A stretch of 64,000 nt of DNA from Ramlibacter henchirensis (GCF_004682015.1 NZ_SMLM01000001.1:1-64000); one strand, 5' to 3'; counted from the first letter of the stretch, positions 7,799 to 16,497 are shown. Program-made: numbers and translations. The notes: generated by a model not told the origin, from the letters alone.

Positions 7799-8128
7799 GG
7801 ATAGCCTCGGGTCCGGAACGAAAAGGAGAAACCGAAAAAAGCAAGTTCGGTGCCGCGGGCGATTGTCGGCCCTGTCGGGTTGCTTTCTTCTCCGGAAATT
7901 CCCCCGGCGCGCGAGGCCCGGAAATGGTCGAGTGAAAGTAGGGGCTGTCTGACGTTTCGGCGCGCCGGGCTCGCACGGTGAGGCTCTATCGGCGACTACG
8001 CCCGCGCTTGGCATGCAGAACCATATTGCTTTCACCGGCTGCCGGTTTTGGGGTGGCAGGGGGTCGGGGCCCACCCGGGCTCCGGCCACTATCAACAAAA
8101 TGCCGTTCGCGGCTTCAAGGAGTGCATC
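7799..8128. other. 330-base intergenic region between divergent genes
   Basis: It separates the binding-protein gene (minus) from the GlsB-like gene (plus), so it should hold both promoters. I see no clear -35/-10 pair on either strand. The plus-strand gene has a Shine-Dalgarno at 8117-8122 (aaggag). A partial sigma-54-like tggcat/ttgct pair near 8010-8030 has wrong spacing. No other gene or repeat is visible. Confidence 0.5.
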
Positions 8129-8395
8129 ATGGGCTTTCTGATTTGGTTGATCGTAGGTGGGATCGTCGGCTGGCTGGCCAGCCTGATCATGCGCACCGAC
8201 GGCCAGCAGGGCATCCTGCTGAACGTGATCGTGGGCATCGTGGGCGCCTTCATCGGCGGCTGGGTGATCTCCCCGATGGTGGGCGTTCCCACCATCAACG
8301 AAGGCATCAGCATCGGATCGGTCCTGGTATCGCTCGTCGGCGCCGTCATCCTGCTGGCCATCGTGAATCTCTTCCGTCGCGGCCGCGTTCGCTGA
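8129..8395 (+). CDS. GlsB/YeaQ/YmgE family stress-response membrane protein
   Basis: 88 residues, three hydrophobic spans. The opening GFLIWLIVGGIVGWLASLIM and the internal GIVGAFIGGWV are diagnostic of the YeaQ/YmgE transglycosylase-associated family, small inner-membrane proteins often induced by stress. The start ATG 8129 has an aaggag site 6 bases upstream. It stands alone and is followed by a strong hairpin terminator at 8441-8475. Biochemical function of the family is not established. Confidence 0.92.
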   Translation: MGFLIWLIVGGIVGWLASLIMRTDGQQGILLNVIVGIVGAFIGGWVISPMVGVPTINEGISIGSVLVSLVGAVILLAIVNLFRRGRVR

Positions 8396-8440
8396 GCGCA
8401 CTGAAATCGCTGCGCGATTCCAGCGCGGCGTGAAAGCATG

Positions 8441-8475
8441 TTGAAAAAGGCCGGGCAAAGCCCGGCCTTTTTCAA
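8441..8475. terminator. Strong bidirectional intrinsic terminator
   Basis: A perfect 16-base-pair stem (ttgaaaaaggccgggc, loop aaa, then its reverse complement) gives a G/C-rich core flanked by A-run and T-run. It ends the GlsB-like transcript on the plus strand. No minus-strand gene ends next to it. Confidence 0.92.
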
Positions 8476-8604
8476 TGGGCGGCCGCGCTGCATGCTATTG
8501 CGCGCGACCGGAGTGCCGTCTGCGACGGCAATTGAAGAGGTGGGTAGGCGCACGCTCTGCCCTTCCGGGTCGTCCGCGCCTGCCGTGTGATTCCGCACCC
8601 TTCC

Positions 8605-8634
8605 GTCATCCCCGCGAAGGCGGGGATCCAGTGC
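8605..8634. repeat. Dispersed palindrome, type B (copy 1), at the 3' end of an M20 gene
   Basis: The element gtcatccccgcgaaggcgggg atccagtgc is the widespread ATCCCCGC(N)GCGGGGAT palindrome. It overlaps the end of the neighbouring M20 gene, whose TGA stop (8606-8608 on the minus strand) and last codons lie inside it. Related paired copies are at 23286-23370 and 38342-38433. Confidence 0.85.
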
Positions 8635-9886
8635 TTCCCGCCTTCCCCTCCAGCAGATCGAGCAGCGTCCGCGCCACCACCTTGGTCGCGCGGCGCAGGT
8701 CCTCCAGGCTCAGCCGTTCGTCCGCGCGCTTGGCGTTGGACTCGAGCACGGTGCGCGGGCCGGCGCCGTAGATGACTCCGGGGACTCCGGCTTCGGTGTA
8801 GAGGCGAACGTCGGTATAGAGCGATGTGCCGACGGCCGGGATGGGCTGGCCGAACATCGCCTGCCCGTGCTTTTGCAGTGCGTCGACCAGCGGCTCGTTT
8901 CCGGGCAGCGGCACCATCGATCGGGCCAGCAGCAGCCGGCGCACTTCCACCTGGATGCCGCTGCCGCCGCGCGGCGGACGGAAGCTCGCGGCGGCCTCCT
9001 CGATGGTCCTGCGGATCGCGGCTTCGACCTGCGCGGGATTCTCTTCGGGGATCATCCGCCGGTCCAGCTTGAAGACCACCTTGCCGGGCACGACGTTGGT
9101 GTTGGTGCCGCCCGCGATCCAGCCGACGTTCAGGTACGGGTGCGTGATCCCCTCGATCCGGGAGCGCACCTGCTTGTACTGCTCGTTGAGCCGGTAGAGC
9201 GCCTGCAGGATGTGCGTCGCGCCCTGCAGGGCGTCGGTGCCGCTGTCGGGGATGGCCGCGTGGCTCATTTCGCCGCGCACCGTCACTTCCATCTGCAGGC
9301 AGCCGTTGTGTGCCACCACCACCTGGTAGCTGAAGCCGGCCGCGAGCAGCAGGTCGGGGCGGGTGATGCCCTGCCTGAGCAGCCAGCCCGGACCCAGTTC
9401 GCCGCCGAATTCCTCGTCATAGGTGAAGTGCAGCTCGACGCCGCCGGCCAGGGGCGCACCGAGCGATTCGAGCGCGCGAACGGCAAAAGTGAACGTCGCG
9501 AAGTCGCTCTTGCTCACCGCGGCCGCGCGGCCGTAGAGGAAACCGTCCTCGATGTCGGCGCCGTAGGGCGGATGCTTCCAACCGTCGCCCGGCGGCACGA
9601 CGTCGCCGTGCGCGTTGAGCGCGACCACCCGGCCTTCGCCATAGCGGCGGCGCACGACCAGGTTGGTGATGGACTGCAGGCCCGCGGCGTGCACTTCGGC
9701 CGCGGGCACAGGATGCTTCTCGGCCTGGAAGCCGAAGGCCTCGAGCAGTTGCGCGGTGCGCTCCGCATGCGGCGCGTTGTTGCCGGGCGGCGTGTCGGTC
9801 GGCACGCGCACCAGTTCCTGGAGGAAGCGCACTTCCTCGTCGAAATGCGCGTCGATCCAGGCGTCGAGCTTGGCGTGATCGTTCAT
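8606..9886 (-). CDS. M20 family metallopeptidase (ArgE/DapE-type hydrolase)
   Basis: 426-residue cytosolic zinc amidohydrolase. Metal-binding motifs are NAHGDVVPPGDGW (His and Asp ligands, near residue 91), SKSDFATF and YDEEFGGELGPG (Glu general base and ligand). Its ATG overlaps the stop of the UraD-allantoate hydrolase gene (ATGA, 9883-9886), so it is in the same operon and probably acts on a ureide or an N-acyl/N-carbamoyl product of the pathway. The last residues (about GSTGSPPSRG) are encoded by a dispersed palindrome. A ureidoglycolate-type activity is a guess from context only. Confidence 0.88.
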   Translation of the reverse strand: MNDHAKLDAWIDAHFDEEVRFLQELVRVPTDTPPGNNAPHAERTAQLLEAFGFQAEKHPVPAAEVHAAGLQSITNLVVRRRYGEGRVVALNAHGDVVPPGDGWKHPPYGADIEDGFLYGRAAAVSKSDFATFTFAVRALESLGAPLAGGVELHFTYDEEFGGELGPGWLLRQGITRPDLLLAAGFSYQVVVAHNGCLQMEVTVRGEMSHAAIPDSGTDALQGATHILQALYRLNEQYKQVRSRIEGITHPYLNVGWIAGGTNTNVVPGKVVFKLDRRMIPEENPAQVEAAIRRTIEEAAASFRPPRGGSGIQVEVRRLLLARSMVPLPGNEPLVDALQKHGQAMFGQPIPAVGTSLYTDVRLYTEAGVPGVIYGAGPRTVLESNAKRADERLSLEDLRRATKVVARTLLDLLEGKAGSTGSPPSRG

Positions 9887-11664
9887 CGGGTCTCACCCGC
9901 GAGTTGCTCGAGCAGGTCCGAGAAGGCCTGCACCGCGAGGTCGATGTCGTCGGCCGTCGTGCTCTCCAGCGGGTTGTGGCTGATGCCCGAGTTCTGGCCG
10001 CGCACGAACAGCATGGCCTGCGGCATCACCTCGTGCAGCTTCATCGCATCGTGGCCGGCGCCGCTGGGCATGCGGTGCAAAGGCACGCCCAAGGCCTCGA
10101 TGGCCCGCTCCCATCGCGCCTGCCACTGCGGATGGCTGGGCGCGGCGGCGGCACGCATGGTCTGCTCGCACGTGAAGCGCAATCCGCGGCGCTCGCAGAT
10201 GGCCTTGAGCTGCGCCAGCACGTCATCCACCAGCGCGTCGCGCTGCCGGTCGTTGGGCGCGCGCAGGTCCAGCGTGAACTGGCAGCGGCCGGGAACCACG
10301 TTGGTGGAGCCGCCGGGCACGTTGAGGATGCCGATGGTGCCCACCGAGTCGCCATCGCGCGCCGCTCGCTGCTCGACGAACAACGCCAGCTCCGCGACGG
10401 CGAGGGCCGCATCGCGCCGCCGGTTCATCGGCGTGGTGCCGGCGTGGCTGGCCATGCCCATCACCTCGCACAGGTAGCGCACGCCGCCGTTGATCGAAGT
10501 GACCGCGCCGAGCGGCAGGTGCAGTTCGTTGAGCACCGGGCCCTGCTCGATGTGGACCTCGACGAAGCCGAGATAGCGCGCCGGCTCGCGCCGCAGCGCC
10601 GCGATCGCCTCCACCGTGCCCGGCAGGCCGGCATGGTGCATCGCCTCTCGCATGCTGACGCCGTCGGCGTCCCGCTGGTCCAGCCAGGCAGGATCGAAGG
10701 CGCCGATCAGCGCGCCGGAACCGAGGAAGGTGGCCTTGTAGCGCTGGCCTTCTTCTTCCGCGAACGCGATCACCTCCAGGCCGTAGGGCAGTCGACGCTT
10801 CGCTTTCGCCAGCGCGCGAACGCAGGCCATCGGCACGTAGATGCCCAGCCGGCCGTCGTACTTGCCGCCGTTTCGCACCGTGTCGTAGTGCGAGCCGGTC
10901 AGCAACCGCTTCGCCTGTGCGGAAGCGCCCTGGTAGACGCCCACCACGTTGCCCACCGCGTCGACGGACACCTCGTCGAAGCCCGCCTCCTTCATGTCCT
11001 GCTCGATACGCGCCGAGGCCGATCGGTGCGCATCGGTCAGGTAGGTCACCGTCAGCTGACCCTTGTCCTTGTAGCCGGGGTCGCTGAACTGCGACAGGCG
11101 CTCCAACTGGTCCCACACCTGCTCGCCCTGCGTGGGCGCCACGCCGAACTTGTCGTTCAGCCGGATCTCCGCGATGCGGTGCACGTTGCGAAGGCCCTCG
11201 GCACGCTCGAAGTCCACCGGGTTGGCCAGGCGCCGCTCGAACGTCTCGATGATCTCGGCGCGCGACAAGCCCGTGCCGCGCGGCCCGCGCACGGCCAGGA
11301 TGAAGGGAAAGCCGAACTTGGCGTTGTAGTCGGCGTTCAGGCGCTGGATCTGGTCGAACTCGGCGGGCGTGCAGTTCGTCAGGCCCGCGTTGTCCTGCTC
11401 GCGGGTGGATTCGGCGGTGAGGGACTTGCCCACCATCGCCTTGCCCGCCAGTTCCGGGTGCGCCCGCAGCAGCGCGAGCTGGCGCTCTTCGCCCGCTTCC
11501 TCCACCAAGCGCGCCATCGCGTGCTTCAGATGCGCGAGCGAGCGGAAGGGCCGCTGCCCGATCGCCGCCTGTGCGATCCACGGCGAGTGTTCGTACAGGC
11601 CGTCGAGCAGGGCCGCCGCCTCCTGCACGCTGGCGGAGTTCAGTCTTTCGAGGGTGAGGGTCAT
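9883..11664 (-). CDS. Fused OHCU decarboxylase (UraD) and allantoate amidohydrolase
   Basis: 593 residues, two enzymes in one chain. Residues 1 to about 170 are OHCU decarboxylase: AHPELAGKAMVG carries the catalytic histidine, with LNADYNAKFGFPFILAVRG and a basic C-terminal helix LANPVDFERAEGLRNVHRIAEIRL. Residues about 180-593 are a dinuclear M20-type amidohydrolase of the allantoate/ureidoglycolate group: GSHYDTVRNGGKYDG, FAEEEGQRY, VEVHIEQGPVL, and the C-terminal metal ligand region GISHNPLEST. It would convert OHCU to S-allantoin and, after PuuE, allantoate to ureidoglycine. ATG 11664 is the first methionine before the conserved part; puuE ends 2 bases upstream. ATGA overlap with the M20 gene downstream. 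Confidence 0.93.
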   Translation of the reverse strand: MTLTLERLNSASVQEAAALLDGLYEHSPWIAQAAIGQRPFRSLAHLKHAMARLVEEAGEERQLALLRAHPELAGKAMVGKSLTAESTREQDNAGLTNCTPAEFDQIQRLNADYNAKFGFPFILAVRGPRGTGLSRAEIIETFERRLANPVDFERAEGLRNVHRIAEIRLNDKFGVAPTQGEQVWDQLERLSQFSDPGYKDKGQLTVTYLTDAHRSASARIEQDMKEAGFDEVSVDAVGNVVGVYQGASAQAKRLLTGSHYDTVRNGGKYDGRLGIYVPMACVRALAKAKRRLPYGLEVIAFAEEEGQRYKATFLGSGALIGAFDPAWLDQRDADGVSMREAMHHAGLPGTVEAIAALRREPARYLGFVEVHIEQGPVLNELHLPLGAVTSINGGVRYLCEVMGMASHAGTTPMNRRRDAALAVAELALFVEQRAARDGDSVGTIGILNVPGGSTNVVPGRCQFTLDLRAPNDRQRDALVDDVLAQLKAICERRGLRFTCEQTMRAAAAPSHPQWQARWERAIEALGVPLHRMPSGAGHDAMKLHEVMPQAMLFVRGQNSGISHNPLESTTADDIDLAVQAFSDLLEQLAGETR

Positions 11665-11666
11665 GG

Positions 11667-12647
11667 CTATCCCGCCGGGTAGGGGTGGATCAGTTTCCAG
11701 TGGCGCGCCAGGTCGACGCGGCGGCAGACCCACACGTGGTCGTGCCGCTCGATGTGGTCCAGGAACTTCTGCAGGGCGACGATGCGCCCCGGGCGGCCGA
11801 GCAGGCGGCAGTGCATGCCGACGCTCATCATCTTCGGCTGGTTCAGGCCGTCCGGGTCGCCCTCCGCGTAGAGCGCGTCGAAGCTGTCACGCAGGTAGAC
11901 GAAGAAATCCTCCGCCTGCGAGAAGCCTTGCGGGAGCGAGAAGCGCATGTCGTTGGCGTCCAGCGTGTAGGGCACGACCAGGTGCGGCACCACGATGCCG
12001 TCGGAGCGGCGCACCTTCATCCAGAACGGCAGCTCGTCGCCGTAGTAGTCGCTGTCGTATTCGAAGCCGCCCTGGTCCACCACCAGCTTGCGCGTGTTGG
12101 GGCTGTCGCGGCCGGTGTACCAGCCGGCGCCGTGGATCGCGCCGGGCGTGCCGTGGCGAACGCCGGTGAGCTGCTCGATGGCGCGGATCGCCAGCCGCAT
12201 GTGCTCCCGCTCCAGCGCCTTGTCGGCTTCCTGGTAGTGGATCCAGCGCCAGCCGTGGCTGGCGATCTCATGCCCCAGCTCGACGAACGCGCGGGCCACG
12301 TCGGGGTAACGCTGCAGCGCCATGCCGACGCCGAACACCGTGAGGGGCAGGCGCCGCCGCTCGAACTCGCGCAGGATGCGCCACACACCCACGCGCGAGC
12401 CGTATTCGTAGATGCCCTCCATGCTCAGGTGGCGCGCCGGATAGCTCGCCGGGTTGAACATCTCGGAGAGGAACTGCTCGGAGCCCGGGTCGCCGTGCAG
12501 CACCGCGTTCTCGCCGCCTTCCTCGTAGTTCAGGACGAACTGCACGGCGACGCGCGCCTTGCCCGGCCACTGCGGATGCGGCGGGTTGCGGCCGTAGCCG
12601 GCGAGGTCGCGCGGATAGGAGGCGCTGCTGTCGTAGATCGCGGGCAC
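11667..12647 (-). CDS. puuE: Allantoinase PuuE
   Basis: 326-residue allantoinase of the polysaccharide deacetylase fold (not the classical amidohydrolase AllB). It hydrolyses allantoin to allantoate. The start YPRDLAGYGRNPPHPQWPG is highly typical of PuuE; other family stretches are NYEEGGENAVLHGD near residue 40, ELGHEIASHGWRWI with the conserved His, and DSDYYGDELPFW. Transcribed before the UraD-allantoate amidohydrolase gene with a 2-base gap, and preceded by the GntR gene (19-base gap), so one regulator-puuE-uraD/allC-M20 operon is likely. Confidence 0.95.
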   Translation of the reverse strand: MPAIYDSSASYPRDLAGYGRNPPHPQWPGKARVAVQFVLNYEEGGENAVLHGDPGSEQFLSEMFNPASYPARHLSMEGIYEYGSRVGVWRILREFERRRLPLTVFGVGMALQRYPDVARAFVELGHEIASHGWRWIHYQEADKALEREHMRLAIRAIEQLTGVRHGTPGAIHGAGWYTGRDSPNTRKLVVDQGGFEYDSDYYGDELPFWMKVRRSDGIVVPHLVVPYTLDANDMRFSLPQGFSQAEDFFVYLRDSFDALYAEGDPDGLNQPKMMSVGMHCRLLGRPGRIVALQKFLDHIERHDHVWVCRRVDLARHWKLIHPYPAG

Positions 12648-12666
12648 GTTGTCCTTCCTTCCCCGC

Positions 12667-13335
12667 TCAGGCCGCGAGCGCCTGGGCGATGTCGTGGGTG
12701 GGCGGCGGCCGGTCGAAGGCGAGGCTGGCCTCGACGTTCAGCAGGTGTTCCTCCATCAGCCGCACCGCCTTCTCCGCATCGCGCGCCGCCAGCGCCCGCA
12801 CGATCTCCACGTGCTCCTGCTGCGAGTGGCGGGCGGCGCCGGCGCGCTGGTACATGAGGGTCACGAGCGAGCTGCGGGAGATGAGGTCGCGCAGGATCTG
12901 CGCCAGCACCTCGTTGTCCATCAGCTCGGCCATGCGCACGTGGAAATCCCCCAGCAGCTCGATGCCTTCGGCCGCGTCATGCGCATCCACGGCGGCCTTT
13001 TCGGCGGCGACGTGTTCGCGCAAGGCGCGGATGCGGGCCGGCGTGGCTTCGCGGGCAAAGGCTCTTGCCATGCCCGCTTCCAGCATGCGGCGCACCGCGA
13101 ACACCTGGCGGGCTTCTTCCACCGTCGGCGCCGCCACGAAGGCGCCGCGCGCCGGCTCCAGCGTCACCAGCCGGTTCTGCGCCAGCTGGTGCAGCGCCTG
13201 CCGCACCAGCGTGCGCGACACGCCGAAGTGGTCCGCCAGCTTCTGCTCGGCCAGCTTCGTGCCCGGCTGCAAGCGGTGGCCGGCGATGGCCTGGGTGAGC
13301 TCATGGACGATGACGCTGGTGGTGGTCGGCTGCAC
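12667..13335 (-). CDS. GntR family (FadR-type) transcriptional regulator
   Basis: 222 residues from GTG 13335. N-terminal winged helix: LQPGTKLAEQKLADHFGVSRTLVRQALHQL (in two parts residues about 20-50), then a C-terminal FCD-type ligand-binding domain with helices rich in Arg/Glu and the conserved FHVRMAEL. It heads the minus-strand purine operon and faces uraH across a 64-base gap that holds a perfect palindrome (13362-13375), its likely operator. The frame is open upstream of the palindrome but that extension would cross the operator, so GTG 13335 is preferred. Ligand unknown; allantoin or a ureide is plausible. Confidence 0.9.
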   Translation of the reverse strand: MQPTTTSVIVHELTQAIAGHRLQPGTKLAEQKLADHFGVSRTLVRQALHQLAQNRLVTLEPARGAFVAAPTVEEARQVFAVRRMLEAGMARAFAREATPARIRALREHVAAEKAAVDAHDAAEGIELLGDFHVRMAELMDNEVLAQILRDLISRSSLVTLMYQRAGAARHSQQEHVEIVRALAARDAEKAVRLMEEHLLNVEASLAFDRPPPTHDIAQALAA

Positions 13336-13361
13336 GGGGCGATGATAGTGGCGTGCGCCAA

Positions 13362-13375
13362 AAGTGTATACACTT
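13362..13375. promoter_or_regulatory. Perfect 14-base palindrome, probable GntR operator
   Basis: aagtgtatacactt is a perfect palindrome centred between the divergent GntR gene (start 13335) and uraH (start 13400). Its core TGTATACA resembles operators reported for FadR/VanR-type GntR proteins. It lies where it could block both promoters, so autoregulation and control of uraH are likely. Confidence 0.65.
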
Positions 13376-13399
13376 CTGTGGACCAAACGAGGAGCGCCG

Positions 13400-13753
13400 A
13401 TGGGCCTGAGCACCCATGTCCTGGACACGATGCATGGAACGCCGGCCGCCGGGATGGCGGTGGCGCTCTACACGATGCAGGGGGGACAGCCGGCGCTGGT
13501 GCGCCGCTTCGTCCTGAACGCCGATGGCCGCAACCCGGACGGTCCCCTGTACAAGGACGCCGAGCTGCGCCAGGGCACCTACCGGCTGGCTTTCGATGTC
13601 GCCGGCTACTTCCGTGGCAAGGGCGTCGCGCTGCCCGAGCCGCCTTTCCTGGACCAGGTGATGCTGGACTTCGGCATCGCCCGGCCCCAGGAGCACTACC
13701 ACGTGCCGCTGCTGGTCAGCCCGTGGAGCTATTCGACCTACCGTGGCTCGTGA
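13400..13753 (+). CDS. uraH: 5-hydroxyisourate hydrolase (transthyretin-like)
   Basis: 117 residues. Converts 5-hydroxyisourate, the product of urate oxidation, to OHCU. Family signatures are the N-terminal [17 protein letters not shown] with the active-site His, the arginine in [11 protein letters not shown] and the C-terminal tetrapeptide YRGS (positions about 114-117). Start ATG 13400 has a cgagga site 5 bases upstream. It is divergent from the GntR gene and convergent with the lipoprotein gene at 13758. Confidence 0.97.
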   Translation: MGLSTHVLDTMHGTPAAGMAVALYTMQGGQPALVRRFVLNADGRNPDGPLYKDAELRQGTYRLAFDVAGYFRGKGVALPEPPFLDQVMLDFGIARPQEHYHVPLLVSPWSYSTYRGS

Positions 13754-13757
13754 CCGC

Positions 13758-14294
13758 TCAGTCCTGGCCTTCGGTCAGCGTGTCGAGCTGGAAGCGGCCG
13801 CTCTTGTGCCACAGCCAGGTGTCGGTGTAGGTCACGCGGCCGATCTTGGCGGGCGCGGGGTAGGGCGCGGCGGCGCGCACCATCTTCTCGATCTCGGCCA
13901 TCACCTCGGGCGCGTGCTTGGGCGCGCGCATCCAGCTGACTTCCTTGACCGAGCCGTTGCGATCGACCTCGACCTGCAGCACGCCCACGGCGTAGAGCAG
14001 TGGCGGCATGCGGCCCTTGTAGATGCGGCCGCCGTGCAGGCCATAGAGGTGCGTGGCGGCGTCGCGGCGGTAGGCGCGCGGCGTGGTGGCCTGCGACACG
14101 CGCGGATTGGTGATGGGGTCCTCGGCGACGGCCGGCGGGGGCTTGGGCGTCTCCAGCACCGGGGGTGCTGCGACCGGCGCCGGTGCCGGGGCGGCCTCCG
14201 GAGCAGGCGGCGGAGCGGAACTGCAGGCGGCCAGCAAGACCGCTGCCGAAATGGCCGACCACCCTCCCAGGCGCATTGCGATTGCTTTCTTCAT
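13758..14294 (-). CDS. Lipoprotein with TonB-like C-terminal domain
   Basis: 178 residues. Signal peptide with lipobox LLAACSS (Cys about residue 24), then a proline/alanine-rich linker (residues 27-60) and a C-terminal region with YAVGVLQVEVDRNGSVKEV and MRAAAPYPAPAKIG-like segments, which match TonB_C domains (periplasmic, mixed alpha/beta). Strong start: gaggag 5 bases before the ATG. Likely an envelope lipoprotein; no ExbBD neighbours, so a classical TonB role is not supported. It sits between uraH and xdhC, on the opposite strand, probably not part of the purine pathway. Confidence 0.8.
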   Translation of the reverse strand: MKKAIAMRLGGWSAISAAVLLAACSSAPPPAPEAAPAPAPVAAPPVLETPKPPPAVAEDPITNPRVSQATTPRAYRRDAATHLYGLHGGRIYKGRMPPLLYAVGVLQVEVDRNGSVKEVSWMRAPKHAPEVMAEIEKMVRAAAPYPAPAKIGRVTYTDTWLWHKSGRFQLDTLTEGQD

Positions 14295-14443
14295 TTCATC
14301 TCCTCGGGGGCGCTAAGGCCGCCCCTTTCCCACGGACGAACGTCGTCACGTCTTCGGCCAACGAGGGCCCCGCGCGTACGGATGACCCAGATTACTGCCG
14401 AGTGCCGTTGTTGCAGCCGGTCACCGATGAGCGGTGCTGAAAC

Positions 14444-15250
14444 ATGAACGAGTGGTTTGTTGCGCTCGCCGAACAGGGGCAGGCCGTCCTGGTCACGGTG
14501 GCTTCGGTCGAAGGCTCGGGGCCGCGCGAACCCGGGGCCTGGATGCTGGTGTTCGAGAACGGCGAGATCGGCACCATCGGCGGCGGCCGGCTGGAGTTCG
14601 ACGCGATCGCCACTGCGCGCGATGTGCTGGCGAAGGGCGATGCCGCACCGCAGCAGCGCCGCTACGCGCTCGGCCCGAGCCTGGGCCAGTGCTGCGGCGG
14701 CGTCGTGCACCTCGCGTTCGAACGCGTCACGGCCGACGACGTCGCTTCGCTTCGAGTGCGGCTGACCGAACGCGCGACGCCGGTGGCCTTGTTCGGCGGT
14801 GGCCACGTGGGCCGTGCGATCGCGCTGCGCATGGAAGGCCTGCCCTTCGACCTCACCTGGATCGACAGCCGCGACGAGATCTTCCCTTCGCCGCTGCCTG
14901 CCAACGTGCGCGGCGAGCATTCCGATCCCGTGCATCGCGCGGTCGCCGGCCTCGCACCCGGCAGCCTCGTGCTGATCATGAGCTTCAGCCACGCCGAGGA
15001 CCTGGACGTCCTCGCGGCGTGCCTTCACCGCCGGCGCGAGCGCGCCGACCTGCCCTTCGTCGGCCTGATCGGCAGCAAGACCAAGTGGGCCACCTTCCGC
15101 CACCGGCTCGAACAGCGCGGCTTCACCGCCGCGGAGCTCGATGCGGTGCACTGCCCGATCGGCGTGCCCGGCATCGCCGGCAAGCAGCCGGCCGTCGTCG
15201 CCGTCAGCGCGCTGGCCCAACTCCTGCAAGCGGCGCCGCCGCGCGCCTGA
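14444..15250 (+). CDS. xdhC: Xanthine dehydrogenase accessory protein XdhC
   Basis: 268 residues. XdhC binds the molybdenum cofactor, helps its sulfuration and inserts it into XdhAB. N-terminal XdhC/CoxI domain: VASVEGSGPREPGAW and LGQCCGGVVH with the conserved cysteines near residue 85; C-terminal Rossmann domain: ALFGGGHVGRAIAL near residue 117 and GLIGSKTKWATFRHRL. The catalytic subunits xdhA and xdhB are 16 kb away at 30.9-34.7 kb. puuD follows after 11 bases, so XdhC and the urate enzyme are co-transcribed. Confidence 0.95.
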   Translation: MNEWFVALAEQGQAVLVTVASVEGSGPREPGAWMLVFENGEIGTIGGGRLEFDAIATARDVLAKGDAAPQQRRYALGPSLGQCCGGVVHLAFERVTADDVASLRVRLTERATPVALFGGGHVGRAIALRMEGLPFDLTWIDSRDEIFPSPLPANVRGEHSDPVHRAVAGLAPGSLVLIMSFSHAEDLDVLAACLHRRRERADLPFVGLIGSKTKWATFRHRLEQRGFTAAELDAVHCPIGVPGIAGKQPAVVAVSALAQLLQAAPPRA

Positions 15251-15261
15251 ACCACCGACAA

Positions 15262-16467
15262 ATGGAAAGCTACCTTCTTGACTGGGCCAACCTGCTGCTG
15301 CGTTGGCTGCACGTGATCACCGCCATCGCCTGGGTGGGGTCGTCGTTCTATTTCGTGTTCCTCGACTCCAGCCTCACGCCGCCGGTCGACGAGGACCTGA
15401 AGCGCCAGGGCGTGAGCGGCGAGCTGTGGGCGGTGCACGGCGGCGGCTTCTACCACCCGGTGAAGTTCGCCGTGGCCCCGCCGAAGCTGCCGCAGCACCT
15501 GCACTGGTTCTACTGGGAGAGCTACACGACCTGGCTCTCCGGTTTCGCGCTGTTCTCGATCTCCTACCTGTGGAACGCGGGCAGCTACCTGGTCGACAAG
15601 TCGCTCATGGACTGGTCGCCGCTGGCGGCGGGCGCCACCGCGGTCGGGTTCATGGTGGTCTTCTGGCTCGCGTACGACGTGGTCTGCCGCGTGTTCGGCG
15701 ATCGCGAGAAGGGCGACGCCATCGTCGGCGCGCTGGCCGCGGTGCTGGTCGCTGTCGCTTCCTGGCTGGCCTGCCACTGGTACCCGGGTCGCGCCGCCTT
15801 CCTGCTGGTGGGCGCGATGATCGCCACGGCCATGAGCGCCAACGTGCTCTTCTGGATCATCCCGGGCCAGCGCAAGGTGGTCGCGGCCATCCGCGAGGGC
15901 CGGCCGGTCGATCCGATCCACGGCAAGCGCGGCAAGCAGCGCAGCGTGCACAACACCTACTTCACGCTGCCGGTGCTGCTGGCCATGCTGTCCAACCACT
16001 ACAGCTTCCTGTGGAGCCACCCGCGCAACTGGGTGGTGCTGGTGCTGCTGATGTTCGCGGGCGCCGCGATCCGCCAGTTCTTCGTGCTGCGGCACGGGTG
16101 GAAGCTGGGGCGCAACCGGCATCCGCTGCCCTATGCGGCGGTGGGCATCGCTGCGATCGTGGCCACCGCGATCTGGCTCTCTCCGGCACCGGGTACGGCT
16201 GCGGTCGCGCCGGGCGCGCCGAAGGTGGCGGGGTATGCGCAGGTGAAAACCATCCTCGAGCAGCGCTGCTACCAGTGCCACGGCGCGCAATTGCAGATGA
16301 AGAACGTGCGCCTCGATTCGCCGGAGGCGCTCAGCCAGCACGCGGCTTCGGTGTATCAGCAGACGGTGGTGACTCGGCTCATGCCGCTGAACAACGCCAC
16401 CGGGTTGACCGAGCAGGAGCGGGCCGTGGTGGGGCAGTGGTTTCGGGATGGGGCGAAGGTCGACTGA
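15262..16467 (+). CDS. puuD: Urate hydroxylase PuuD (membrane-bound, cytochrome c-linked)
   Basis: 401 residues. Membrane urate oxidase that transfers electrons from urate to the respiratory chain, not to oxygen. N-terminal urate oxidase domain of about eight spans (opening WANLLLRWLHVITAIAWVGS; HGGGFYHPVKF and HWFYWESYTTWLSG are typical) and a C-terminal cytochrome c domain with heme motif CYQCH at about residue 336 and methionine ligand candidates in TRLMPLNN. ATG 15262 is 11 bases after xdhC. Product is 5-hydroxyisourate, used by UraH. No soluble urate oxidase is present in the window. Confidence 0.96.
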   Translation: MESYLLDWANLLLRWLHVITAIAWVGSSFYFVFLDSSLTPPVDEDLKRQGVSGELWAVHGGGFYHPVKFAVAPPKLPQHLHWFYWESYTTWLSGFALFSISYLWNAGSYLVDKSLMDWSPLAAGATAVGFMVVFWLAYDVVCRVFGDREKGDAIVGALAAVLVAVASWLACHWYPGRAAFLLVGAMIATAMSANVLFWIIPGQRKVVAAIREGRPVDPIHGKRGKQRSVHNTYFTLPVLLAMLSNHYSFLWSHPRNWVVLVLLMFAGAAIRQFFVLRHGWKLGRNRHPLPYAAVGIAAIVATAIWLSPAPGTAAVAPGAPKVAGYAQVKTILEQRCYQCHGAQLQMKNVRLDSPEALSQHAASVYQQTVVTRLMPLNNATGLTEQERAVVGQWFRDGAKVD

Positions 16468-16497
16468 ACGGTCTTTGCCCGACGGCACAATCCCGCT

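Noticed and set aside
8010..8035. Sigma-54 promoter before the GlsB-like gene
   Set aside because: tggcat and ttgct are 11 bases apart, not the 5 of the consensus, so the spacing is wrong.
13758..14294. TonB energy-transducing protein
   Set aside because: Lipobox anchor and absence of ExbB/ExbD or a TonB receptor; only the C-terminal domain is similar.
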